DNA of 64,000 bases from positions 3,085,084 to 3,149,083 of the forward strand of contig OX419341.1 of NCBI GenBank assembly GCA_948470475.1. Reading direction: 5' to 3'. The first letter of the stretch is position 1; each line of letters begins with the position of its first letter. Of the stretch, positions 12,244 to 24,100 are shown piece by piece. The notes under the pieces were generated by a model. That model was not told where the DNA came from. It did not search any database and saw only the letters and a list, made by a program, of their open reading frames with translations. A program made the translations under genes and the position numbers. The stretch comes from Galaxea fascicularis (lineage: Eukaryota; Cnidaria; Anthozoa; Scleractinia; Euphylliidae).

Positions 12244-13346
12244 ATGTCGGACGAGGTCGGTCTTCAGGTAACAAGGAATCTTTCCTGTTTTCCCTTCGCT
12301 ATTACTTTTGTTTTTGATAATTTTTATATTTGTTGCTCACGATTTTTGTGCTGAGAAGCTGCGAGGAAAATGGAATCATAAAATATATATATTTTTTTTT
12401 ATTGCAGAGTGAATGTTTTGAAGTCAAACAGACTTGTAACATGGACGAAGCCATGCGTACAGACGAACAAGACCTCGACCAAACTACGATGTCTAAGAAA
12501 CAGAGGAAAAAACTTATCAAGCATCAACTATTTCTGGAGCAAAGAAAGGTAAAGAGGCAGGAAAAGAGGCACAGAAAAAGGGAAGAAAAACGGAAAATAC
12601 AGGAGGAAAGAAAGCGAGAAGAGGGAGACGATGTGGCGAGTACGTCTGGTCCGTTTCCAAAGAAATTTAAATCAATGAATTGTGAAGACGCTTCTTCGCT
12701 TTGCATAGCGATAGACCTAAGCTTTGATGATTTGATGAGTGATCGCGATCTGCAGAAGCTTTTGAAACAAGTGCAGCGGGTGTATTCTGTTAACCGGCGA
12801 GCACCACATCCAGTTCAGTTGTATCTTACAAGCTTTGGAGACAAAGTGAAAACTAAACTTCAGGAAATCAAGTGTAATTACCAGCAGTGGGATGTTCACA
12901 TCAAGACTGAATCGTACAGTGACTTATTTGCTACAGACGATATAGTTTATTTGACGTCAGATTCTCCCAACGTTTTGAGCGAAATGGACGAGTCAAAAGC
13001 TTATGTAATTGGAGGACTTGTGGACCACAATCACCACAAAGGGCTCTGTTACAAGCTAGCGGTTGACCGAGGAGTTGCGCATGCTAAATTGCCGATCACC
13101 GAGTTTGTGAAACTGAATTCCAGGAAGGTGCTTACTGTTAATCACGTGTTTGAGATTTTGTTGCATTTTACTGAATCTAAGGATTGGAAAGACGCTTTTT
13201 ATAAAGTTCTTCCCGCCAGGAAAGTTGTTTCAGAGAACATATCGGAGAAAGAAAAGAAAGATGATGATAAAGATTTTGAAGAATCGGACGAAGTTAAAGA
13301 AGAAGAAGAGGAAAACGAAGTTAATACTGAAAAGGACAAGACGTAA
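12244..13346 (+). CDS. TRMT10A: tRNA (guanine-N1)-methyltransferase at position 9
   Basis: Two exons: 12244-12267 (eight codons, MSDEVGLQ, donor gtaaca) and 12408-13346 after the acceptor tttttttttattgcag, joined in phase 0 to give 320 residues (human 339). A Lys/Arg-rich N-terminal stretch (about 35-75) is followed by the SPOUT methyltransferase domain. Family motifs are clear: LYLTSFG, TSDSPN, then IGGLVDHN near residue 208 and [14 protein letters not shown]. The C-terminus is Glu/Lys/Asp-rich. The enzyme uses S-adenosylmethionine to make m1G at position 9 of tRNAs, in nucleus and cytosol. TRMT10B is an alternative paralogue, but the N-terminal basic region and overall match favour TRMT10A. 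Confidence 0.9.
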
Positions 13347-13636
13347 ATGAAAGACACAAAACACTGGGATGGAAACATTCTAATTTCATTTTAAGTTTAA
13401 ATACTGATCTACTCAGTATTTCCTTGTAAACGTCTCATAAGAGATTATCCTTAATCACTCGGAGGCCGCTGGTGTCAAGAACCAGTGGAGACAATTTTTC
13501 TGCAGTTTAAAACCTGGTTGCGCTGATTGTCATTTAATCTCCCTGCTAATACAATAAACGATGATTTTAAATAATGGTCTTTGAGTGCATTCAAGTTCAA
13601 AACGATATCCACCGGTGATGTTTGTACTTCAAGGCG

Positions 13637-13735
13637 ATCAACAACAACAACAAATACTTTATTTAACGAGGGTAAAATACATTATTACCGGTAACCCGTT
13701 AGTTTACATATAAATGGCCCTGATAATCAGCCGGT
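13637..13735 (-). mobile_element. Possible retroposon 3' tail
   Basis: An (aac)n run is followed by aaatactttatttaacgagg. The layout matches the (aat)n plus actttatttatcc block at 58617. This is how the 3' end of a minus-strand non-LTR element or SINE with a simple-repeat tail would look. The body is not identified. Confidence 0.35.
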
Positions 13736-13821
13736 GCCATGTGCCCTCGAAAACTAAAAATTGCTGTACTGGAAGGTACCGAAATGTTCAGCACAAAGAT
13801 CAGTACAAAGTTCCAAGAATA

Positions 13822-14200
13822 GAGTACTAAAGTGATGACATCATAAAAATGAAATTTCTGAAATTATGGGGTTTGTCAGGATATTCTGAAAGAACAATGT
13901 CCAAGAGGCCTACTTGCCAGAAATGAGCATTTGGGGACAAATTATCTCTGAGATAGTAGCCCAGTTATGCTTACAAAATTCCATACAAACCCTTCTAAAA
14001 TTTTTGGGTCAACCCAAAAAAAATTTAGAAGGGTTTGTATGGAATTTTGTAAGCATAACTGGGCTACGATCTCAGAGACATTTCCCCCCCAAATGCTCAT
14101 TTTTGGCAAGTAGGCCTCTTGGACATTGTTCTTTCAGAATATCCTGACAAATCCCATAATGTCAGAAATTTCATTTTTGTGACGTCACACTTTAGTACTC
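13822..14200. mobile_element. Tc1/mariner-type hairpin MITE, 379 bp
   Basis: Two arms of about 175 bp are near-perfect inverted copies, from gagtactaaagtgatgac at the left end to cacactttagtactc at the right. The centre reads aaatttttgggtcaaccc. The element is flanked by TA on both sides (13820-13821, 14201-14202), the target of Tc1/mariner elements. High arm identity suggests recent insertion or folding constraint. No coding capacity. Confidence 0.85.
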
Positions 14201-14754
14201 TATTGACTTTGAGGAGACCTTGTTTCTCCTATTAATGTGAACAGAAGGCAAACCAACCAAAGAAAGAATACAAATGAATTGCTATGTAAGAGCACTTTTA
14301 AAAATTGTAACGTTCTGTAAATTCACCTGTTTGCTATAGTTATACTAAACCTTTTTGGAGTTCCCATAGTAGAAAAAAGACGTTGATTTTCGTGTGTAAA
14401 ACAAAAATTGCAGACTGATCGTTTTACGTTTCTCAATGCTCTGATCCCGACCATTTTAACAAAGAATTATGCCAGTTATCATTGACACAGAAGTAGTACC
14501 AGTGGTCTTGCAGCTTCGTTCGTTGCAGCGCCTACGTTGTATTGGTCTTGAAAGAAATATCTCCAAGAGAGGAACCACCTTCTGCAGTTTGGTTGGGAGA
14601 AGAAAGAAGTCTTACATTTTGCAATAGTTTCAGTAGTGATTTTTAATTGTTTTCTATACATGTTGTACAATTGATCGAAAGTAGAGACATCTGGCTGAGA
14701 AAATTTCATTTACCAAGCTAAACCATTTACACTGTAAATCTTTGCTGGGCGTTT

Positions 14755-15126
14755 CATTGCCTGAGTTCATACCGTGAAGGACTAGGTACGAGTCTGTAAA
14801 TTATGGGATTGGCAACTATTGATCCACATAGTCAGAAAGAGCACACCGAGATTCACAAAATCCCCAAGTTTGGTGTTAATCGGGCTAGTTTTGACTGAGA
14901 TACAGGCATTTAAAAACGTAAAAAATTACAAAGAAATGTATGGAAATCCGGACAAAAGACCGGATTTGTCCGGATTTCCATACATTTCTTTGTAATTTTT
15001 TACGTTTTTAAATGCCTGTATCTCAGTCAAAACTAGCCCGATTAACACCAAACTTGGGGATTTTGTGAATCTCGGTGTGCTCTTTCTGACTATGCCTAGT
15101 CCTTCACGGTATGAAATCAGGCAATG
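14755..15126. mobile_element. Second long hairpin MITE, 372 bp
   Basis: Arms start cattgcctgagttcatacc and end ggtatgaaatcaggcaatg. They meet at a centre around 14960 (gtccggatttcca flanking a short loop). The inner ~130 bp of the arms is almost perfectly complementary. The left arm has about 45 extra bases after ggactagg, so it was altered after insertion. No target duplication is clear. Confidence 0.8.
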
Positions 15127-15877
15127 CTAATCTAGAATGGAAAATCTTGATTGGTTCACGTAGTTCGGGTATCTAAACATTCCAGTTTTCTCGTACGTTA
15201 AAGGTGCTTGGGTCCCTAGAAAAGAAGTCACATGTAACCTCCAGTTTACTGCGGAAAACATATCTAGTGTAACTTCACCGTCTTTATCATCTGTGGAAGT
15301 AATCCATTTACAGCGAATAAAATAAGTTGCGTTGTACGGTTGCGAACGACCTTTCACCAGACAAGACTACGACTTCTTTACTTCCGGGGTATATCAGAAA
15401 CCTTTTTTCTGACAACGATCTTTCTATCTTTAAATATTTTCTTTCGCACAAATACTAATTAACTAACGATGAATGACAATTTACAACGCAATACTCAGTA
15501 ACAAGAACTTTCTACCTAAAAAATAATTAGAAGATTCAGTTTTCAGCTTTCTACGAGCACGTATTGGTGTTTGTCATTTTGTCTTACGTTATTTCAACTT
15601 GTTGTAACCGTTTTGTTCGATATGCCAGAGTATAATTTCTAGCCTGATAGTTTACTGTACAAAATCGGTGCCCTGAACAGCTGTCACAGCTCTCCACAGA
15701 AAAACGGTGATTGTGCAATAACGAAATTTTAAGAAATAATCAGCAGTCTTAATCTGCTTCGCAACTTCTCCAACTTTCTACTTCCGTTGCTTTAACACCG
15801 AGTACTTTCTGTCCGTTGATGTCTGTCGATATTTCCGGTGAACTGTTACAAGTCGCTTTCGATTGATCACTTTGCGA

Positions 15878-18800
15878 TCAAATCTTGAAGTTGTTACTCG
15901 TAAGGCTGTTGGACAACGCGGTGATTGAGTGAGGACCTAACAGGCCAATTCGTTGCTTTTGCTTACGTTGCTCTGTCATCTGTAGAGATAAAACAAAACG
16001 TTTTCAATAGGAACAAAATGCATGGACCAACACAAGATAACTGGGGCTTAATTAGTTGCTAATCTCCTTTAAGAGGAGCGTGAAATACCGGTGCTATTTA
16101 CTAGTTTGGTATACAACCGCTTCTCGTAGAAAACACTCCTTGTTTTTTTGAGTGTTTGATTGATTTATGGTAATGATAACAATATAACTCGATACTAAAA
16201 CAATAAAAGGAACAAAAAATACTGGTAGGGAAACTGCAACAGCTTGCGCCAATCACTGTCACCCCCTAACATAACTATTTCAAATAAGTACAATCAAAGA
16301 ATCAATAAAATCTAAAAGCAGCATCTAACAGGCGCAGCCAGGCTCAAGACCTGCTACATGACCGACATACGAAGCGCCACGTACGTGGGTTTTCAGCATC
16401 ATAGATATTTAACAAGGTCTGTTTTTAGTACTCTCTAAGCCTACATTTGAAGTCCGTATGAAACTTAATTCAGGATTGTACGGTGACCAACTGACCTCAA
16501 AGCTATTTCCTGTTAGATTATTCAGACGGAATTTGAGCAAAATCTGACAGACGTGCGCAGTGGTTAGTGTTTCCCTCCTCAGCGTAAACTCAAAACGAAT
16601 CAAATAACTTTATTTACCCACGGTTTTCTCATCAGCTGCATTGGGTATATCCTTACTTATAAAATACTTCTTACAACTGCTTTACATGAGAGTAAGCAAT
16701 TACATTAAAAGAAGCCGTTAGTGGTAAGTAACTGAATGACTGTAAGCGCTAATGGTTTTCAAGGTTCCTAACCTGTTCTTTGAGCTCATTCAGCTGCTGT
16801 GATAATGTAAACACCAGCCGTGTGGTGCTTTCCAGCTTCTCCTGCAAGTTCCTCATTTCATTCTGCTCGCTCTCTCCTTCGTCCATCGCCAGACTCATAG
16901 CGCGCATGCGTGGAAACCACTCCGGATTGTGTTCCTATAAATGCCAAGGAATAGAGTGTTTCACATGACGTCACGGCAGCCATATTGGTGTCCCAACACA
17001 AAGAAACGGCGGCCATGTTGGTGTCCCAAACTAAACCTCTGGGAATTGCATTCTATGTTTATGCAAACAGTTCCTTTTGTTTCAGTAAACCAATATTGCT
17101 GACACTCTATATCGAGGGTCCTGAAGGGTAAAACGAGAACTGGGATTTGCCTGTTTTTGGACTGGGAAAATGAGATTCGGGTCACTGGGACTGGCAGTTA
17201 AAGTCACAAAAATGGGAAACACGTCTGCTTTATTTTGTAAAAACAGTAATAGCTGGACATTTTCTGAGTACAGTAGAAAAAGTCGAAAACAAACCCGGGA
17301 ACTGCACTCAATGCAACATGCCATTCAAACTTTCACCAAAATAACAAGCATTTATACCTATTTCTCAACAACATTAGTCCCAAAAAGAGCAACGGAACAC
17401 AGCATCGACGGCACGATGAAAAACCTGCTCTTGGATTTCTTTTGAATTTCAGTACTAGAACTGGAATTTGGTCTAAAGAAAGGCTGGGAAAAGGGATTTA
17501 GAGACAATTTGGGCTGGGCAATGGGATTGAGACCCCCCTTCAGGACCCTCTATATCATGGCTAATTGACCATAAAATCGAAAAGCCTGTAAGTACACAAG
17601 CCATACTACCATGGCATGACAAACAAAGTGTAAACCTCCTTGTCCCATCAAAATCAATAGAAACGTGGGAAAATTCCGAGTCTCCCTACAGGATTCTAAC
17701 AGGAAACTCACGGGAGGTAGGCCATAAAACTAGGTTCATTTGGCATGTCACTGTGGTGTCCCCTGTTAGCTTACTTTATAGCTAAACAGGTTTCTCAGTA
17801 GGTTTTTTGGTCAGACGGCCCAGAAATACTTATAGGCGGCTAAACTTCAGCCCATAGTCAGCACAGGCGGCTACTTTCGTCTTGACAGGCGGCGGAATTC
17901 GCCGGTTGCCGGCTACTACTGAGAACCCTGGCTAAACACATAGACACATCATCATTATCATTATCATTATCATTATCATTATCATCATATACAAGCAAAA
18001 ACTAACGATAGAGAAGTCCGACGTTTCGGCGACATCTTGGCGCCATTGTTATTATCAGGGAAAAATGCGATGAAGTACCTTAATCATTTGGCTGACGTAA
18101 CTCTCGGGTCCAGTAAACTCGGTCGTGTCCTTGACCTTGAGTAGGACTATGAAGTACAAGTAATGCCACATGTTGTGTTCCGAGTTCACGTGCTCGTCAA
18201 ACGACACTGCTTTGTTATCAAATGCCGACCGATCAAGCCCTGAAATGACATAACGAATCACACATCTAAAACGCTGGTTAGGAATATCACCTCAGGCTTC
18301 TTTCAAAAAGTCTACAAGCTCAGGGACACCAGGAATGGAACAAGCGTGTTAAAACAACAACAACAACAACAAAACGAAAACAAAACCAAAAACCGAATAA
18401 GGCCAAACAAAATAAGTGCTAGAAATGAGTTTGCCGGCTGCTCAAAGAAGAGAGGCAAAATCTTATCCCTGATTACCTACCACAAATGAAACAAGTGTTC
18501 TTCAGTATCTCCTCCTTGTTCTGTTTTTCACTTCGCAGATCAGCAAAGGTGTCGATGATGACACCAAATATGAGGTTAAGAACGATGATGATGACGATGA
18601 AGAAGAACAGCAAGTCATAAACGACGCGACCAACAAACATGTTCTCTTTCAGGGAGGGCCGCCTGAGCACATCCCCGATACCACCCCCATTCCTGAGCCC
18701 CTGATTCAATGTGGTTACTATGCACATTAACAGGGTATCACAGGCGCGCTCCTTAATGCTGTCCTCAGCTTCAGAGTTTGATTCGACAAGAGAGACGGAA

Positions 18801-21151
18801 TCTCGGCATGATTTGTTGTTTGCTGGACAGGTGTTTGACGGATGGGGTGCTGAAAGAGATGACAAACAAAGAGCATCAAGATTAATAACGACAGAGGTGT
18901 TACAGAAGCTCCTAAAACACAGGACATAGGTAAGTAGCATGCGGACAGAGTGTTTTGGTCAGCGAAACAGCTTTCTGAACGACGAGGAAAAGAAAAGAAT
19001 GATGGAATGATGACGATGATGATGGTAGAGGTGACGGTGACGGTGACGGTGACGGTGACGGTGATGATTATGACGATGATAATGACGATGACAATGATGA
19101 CACTGACGATGACGATGATGGTGGTGATGATGATGATGACGCTGTTGACGACGACGACGACAATGATGGTTGTGGTGGTAATAGTGATGCCTCCGTGAAG
19201 AAGAGGATTTGGACTGGACCCTGGACTCACCGGTGAGACGACGCGTTGGATCAGTTTCCACTAAGAAGTCATCCTTGAGAAACAGAAACCCGATGATGGA
19301 GAACATGTAAACGAGAATTAGAGCCAAAATGGCGGTCAGGATGATTGAACGGCCATTCCGAGTGACGCTTTGAATCACGTTCCACAGAGTGTCTTCGCGG
19401 AAGATTACGTCTAAGAGCTAGAAAATAAGAACTCGTTAGCGTTAAGCATCCTCCAACACACAGCCATTCGAAAAAGGATCTAGCGATTCCATCGGTGTAC
19501 AAGAAAGTTGCAACATTTGAGCTCAAGAATGAAACCCGAAGGAGTGACCATTTCACGGAAGCTAAGTAAAAGGAATTTTTGAATTTAAGTTCTTTGGAGA
19601 GAAAGGATGAATGAAGCTACAATCAACCCTAATTTCTATGGGGAAGTCAATGACCAATTTTGACTACCATCTTAGGAACATTACGAGATTACTAACCAAA
19701 GTAGGCAAGTTGAGGGAAAAAATACACGCCAATGTTGCACCAACATTGTTATACACCTTACTAACATTGGCACTGTACACTTACCAGTATTGAGTAGAAG
19801 AAAGTATGCACCGTGAATCCAAGGAAGCCGAAGGTTAAGTACATGAGGTGAAGAACGAGATTTCTGTCCGAGAGAAGCCAGCGAACATTGTGCTCAAACG
19901 TGCCGCGATTGCCAACATAACTAACTATAAATATCGATTTGATAATAACCTGAAAACGAACAAGATGGAGGTTAGATTTTTTTGGGATTTAAGCGTCATA
20001 ATCAGTATCGTTATTGCTATTGTTTTCGGTATCGTTATCAGCCGTCTCAGTACCAGTATCGTCATCGTCATCATTATCAGTATCATTATCATTAAGAAGT
20101 AGGTTCTTACATTTGCTAATCCTAATACTCTGAGAGTAGGTTCCAGTCCAAGAGAGAAGATAAGTCTGAGGATAGTGGAGCCAACAAATGTTCTGATTCC
20201 TGAGGGACGAGGAAACGTCACAATAATGCAAAAAGATACCAGCATGGCCAGCCAAACCAGTACAGACAGACGAGAGTCCAGCTCTGAAATGAAACCGAAA
20301 TATTTCCTATTAAAAAAACAGTTAACTGACGCGGATGTGGGCACTGGCTGAATAATTTTGAAGACGCACTCAACTTGCAACTGGCGGTGAGTTTACGCCT
20401 ATCGTAGGGGGAATTGGTTAGAATGTCTACAACTGCCTTTATAAATTAATCTCGCCGACTATAAATGGCAGAAAAGCGAAAAACAGTTCGAGGAGCCCTC
20501 TCGGTTAAAGGTTGGTAGCGGTCATATTATATTGTAGCGATATCGCGAAGAAATGGTGACCAAATCATACTGAAATTTGAAATTCTGGCTGGCTCACACT
20601 TACGATTTGAAGTCACAACGCATGTGCGACAAAAATGACCGTGACACACGAAGAAGCAAATTGGATTTGTAAACACGCCTCAGAGTGGTCGGAGGACTTG
20701 TAAACACGTCAACTTTGAGATTGTACTGATAGTTTCAAACTGAAGGTAGGAAAAAAAATCACTCAACGACATTCTTGAACGTCTCTCTCGTAATGTGTCA
20801 GAAATAAAACTTACCACCAGGTCCGTCCGCAAAGGGATAAAAGAATGCCACAAGAAGATTGATGAGTACGGCAAAATTGATAGAAATTTGTTCCCATAAT
20901 GACATACGACTGCTCACTCCGAAGAGGAAACGACTCTCTGCAATAATGAATACAGTGCTTAGTGGTACTGTTGAAGGTTGGCTCGATTGAAAACTGCCAA
21001 GACCATATGTGCTTCCAAAAAAAAAACATAAGTCTTTCTCACCAGCCAAGAGATCTGATCAAATAAAAAGCTCTTGCACTCTACCTCTAAGGTTTTTCTG
21101 CCACTGCATTTCTCTAAACAGCCCCTCTGTTCGGTCAAAGAAATCGGAAAC
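15878..21151 (-). CDS. ITPR: ITPR exons 47-55: channel domain and C-terminus
   Basis: Exons: 21151-21085, 20937-20815, 20283-20111, 19949-19785, 19417-19231, 18849-18481, 18239-18079, 16934-16773, 15979-15878. Membrane helices include [52 protein letters not shown] and the pore-lining [20 protein letters not shown]. The selectivity filter is GGGIGD at about 2525-2530. A C2H2-type linker follows (C2590, C2593, H2610, H2615), then the coiled coil [17 protein letters not shown] and the end [15 protein letters not shown]. The last exon encodes 33 residues; its final 18 are lineage-specific. Confidence 0.96.
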
Positions 21152-24100
21152 CTAAAAAAAGAAAGATTCATCGGTTAGAAACTGACACCCTGAAGAAATC
21201 ACATCGTCTACTATAATGTATGCTGAGGGATAAGGGAACGGATAAGGGATAATTAATTTAAATCAAATCAACATTACAAAAGATGCAGACTGAAAATTAG
21301 CATAAGCAAATAGTGAGATCAAATGTAAAGATAATACATGTAAACTATCATATCTAGTTAGGGAGTGAGTTAGGATCATCCAAGTAGCAAGGGCTAATCT
21401 AGTGGATGATCGCAATCAACTACAAGGGAACGAAGGGCCAAACACCACCAGAAACAAAAACAACGATACAATCGGACGAATCCACAAAATAATACACAAC
21501 TAAACAATCAACAAGGGAAAACTTGCTTTGGAATTCTGGTCATCCCTCTCACAGGTCTGGTAAACGTTAATTTTGCTCTCTGCTGTCAGAAATTCGCAGA
21601 TGCTGGGCACAGGGAACACAATTTGCTCCATTGTGCGGTCTCGACGAACAATCTGCAAACAGATGCAAAGTATGGGTATCAAACACATTTTCAGATCCAA
21701 GAGGTAAGTGTTGCTAGGATTTGCGAGTGGTTTAGAAACCAAGAGATGCGACCTACTGCTGATTAGTGCGATTTTAACCTGAGTGTCGTAAGACCAAAAC
21801 AAAAGTAATTTTCCATGCCAATCATAACAGAAGCAAACAGCCCAATTAGCCAATCACAATGACGTATAGCTGCTCTTGCCTCTGGCGTCAAGCGCGGGAA
21901 ACCACGCGCTTGCAAGTCATGATTGGTCTTTGCTTTTCATTGGCTGAGAAAGTGGCGCGAGTTTTCCCAACCAATTAGAGCACGAAGTAACGCAAAACAA
22001 ACAAACGCAAGAATTTCTTCTGACACTCACTTGAATACCACTCTCAAATTCAAAAGTTAATGCGGTATCAGGAGTCTCAATGGTTTTACCTCGACCTGCG
22101 CCGTGTGTTTTGCGTAATATTCCAAAGCGCCTTCACCGCTCGCCTCCTCTAATTCCGACGGTGGCGCCGGTTTAAGTAGGTTCGCCATTTCTTTGTTTTG
22201 CTGAGAAAGCTGATGAACAAACAAAAACGGTAGACTCAAAGGCAGAGAAAGTTAAGTAAGCAAATGAGTTAATTAGGAACATATAAATTTTTAACAAAAT
22301 TTGATTCCAAGACTATGAACCTCGAATGACTACTAGCTGGGAGGAAATGTTTCCTTTAGTCTGCTGACCAATGTGACTATAATAACCAAAAGATATTGTA
22401 GAAGTCTAAGGTGATAGTTTGTCGAGCCATACACAGATGAGAAACCTGCATTCCAGTTACTCAGCATTTTTGCACAAGCCATCGCATTGTGAGGCTTCTC
22501 CCTCTCACATGGCATGCTGCTGCAGTTCATAAAAAGATACCTACTGTGGTGTGCAGTTACACACTCAGTTGGAGAGAGATGTGGGAACGGCTGACGTGAC
22601 AGAAATAGGGACGAGGGGACGGGATATAAATTAAAGCTTCCAAGAGGTGCCATCGGCCCAGCACTCCATCAACCATCCCTTATAGAAATGAAAGCTTCCA
22701 AATCACTTATAGAAAGATATTGACAACACTATTTTTGGTAGTACAACAGTACCTGGTGCGCAAGAATGTAAATATTGTGCCCAACATCACGGCAAGACAC
22801 TTCGCATTCATTCTCATCTTCAAGGTCCTCTTGGTTGTAAGCCTGCTTACACACGTCTACCAACTGCTGTGGTGTCATGTTATACAGAATCCTTTCAGCG
22901 TTCTCCGTGTCGTGGCGGCTTTCCATTATTGCCAGCAGAGTTTTAGATGCGTTGTTCTGCAAAAAAGATGGAGACTTATCGCTAGGTTGGTACTTGTTGA
23001 TGTCAAATAGGCTGGCGTAAGTTATACGACAGAAGTTACAGCAGCGTAAAAATTCCAACAAGGAAAAAATCTACAAATATACAATCCCTACAAAAGCAAA
23101 AGCCATGTGCAACTGGGTGAGCCAGACTGTAACCAATTATTAGCCTCCTAAAAATATAATATTAGGATTTACATATTTCAAAACCTCCAGTTCCTAATGG
23201 CTGGGCAAACTTTCTACTCGGATGTAATCTGTGACTTGGGTCATTGCTGACATTCGTAAAACTGTTTTTATCATGCCTTCTCACGTACGACAGTAAGACG
23301 AGACAGGTTGCTATGTGCTAAGGGAGGGACTGTAAGAAAAGTGATGGGGAGGGTGGGGGGATTTTCGGCTTGCATGTTTTTTTTCCACTGCTTGTGTAGG
23401 ATTTAACTTCTTCTTTACACGAGTTTTTCATGTCTTTTTTCCGTGCATGAATTGTTTTTGTTGTTGTTTCCCCACCCCTCCCCCATCACTTTTGCAATGG
23501 TCCGTGGAAAAGAGATCTTTGTGATTACTTGCGCAGTAAATATTTGAGAGTGTTGACTTTTCCTCTTGTGTAGTCTGGTAATGCATGGGAAAAACGTGGC
23601 TGCTGTATTCTAAAACTGGTCTGTCACAGGTGCATCAGACACAAACTACAGCAGGATGCTCCACAAACCTTAAGTTCCAACACTAGGTCCATTCTCTGTT
23701 TCCCAAGAGGGTTGATGTCGTTCAGAACCAACGCGATAATTATGTCGATTCCATTTGACTCGTGAAGGGCAATGGCGGACTGAAAAGAAACCAGCATGAA
23801 AATTAGTGCCATGCCTCGCAATCGCTAACCAACCACCATAATTACGTGACGAGTCAAAATAATATTCAAAGTATCACGTAACTAGTCACGGAATCTGTCA
23901 CGAACCTGATTTTCGTGACAAGGTCCCTGACAGTACTCAGTTAAGCTCTCAAGGCATTGGATGATAAGTCCCACGTTAATTTCATTGATGTATAAGCCAA
24001 GCAGACCCAGGCCACCGGAAGTGCTACCGCAGATACAGTCGAGAAACTGCAGTGTTTCGTGAACCAAGTTATAATTAGTTTTACTGTGGTCTTGCTTGCG

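Larger units (their letters stand above)
13347..15877. other. Convergent intergenic region, TRMT10A to ITPR 3' ends
   Basis: Holds the 3' UTR of TRMT10A (possible poly(A) signal aataaa at about 13553) and that of ITPR from 15877 downward. Two long hairpin MITEs (13822-14200 and 14755-15126) and a retroposon-like tail (13637-13735) take up much of the space. No further exon is supported. Confidence 0.55.

Noticed and set aside
14479..15357. Two short minus-strand open frames on either side of the 14755 hairpin
   Set aside because: They might have been one gene split by the element, but no splice sites join them and neither resembles a known protein.
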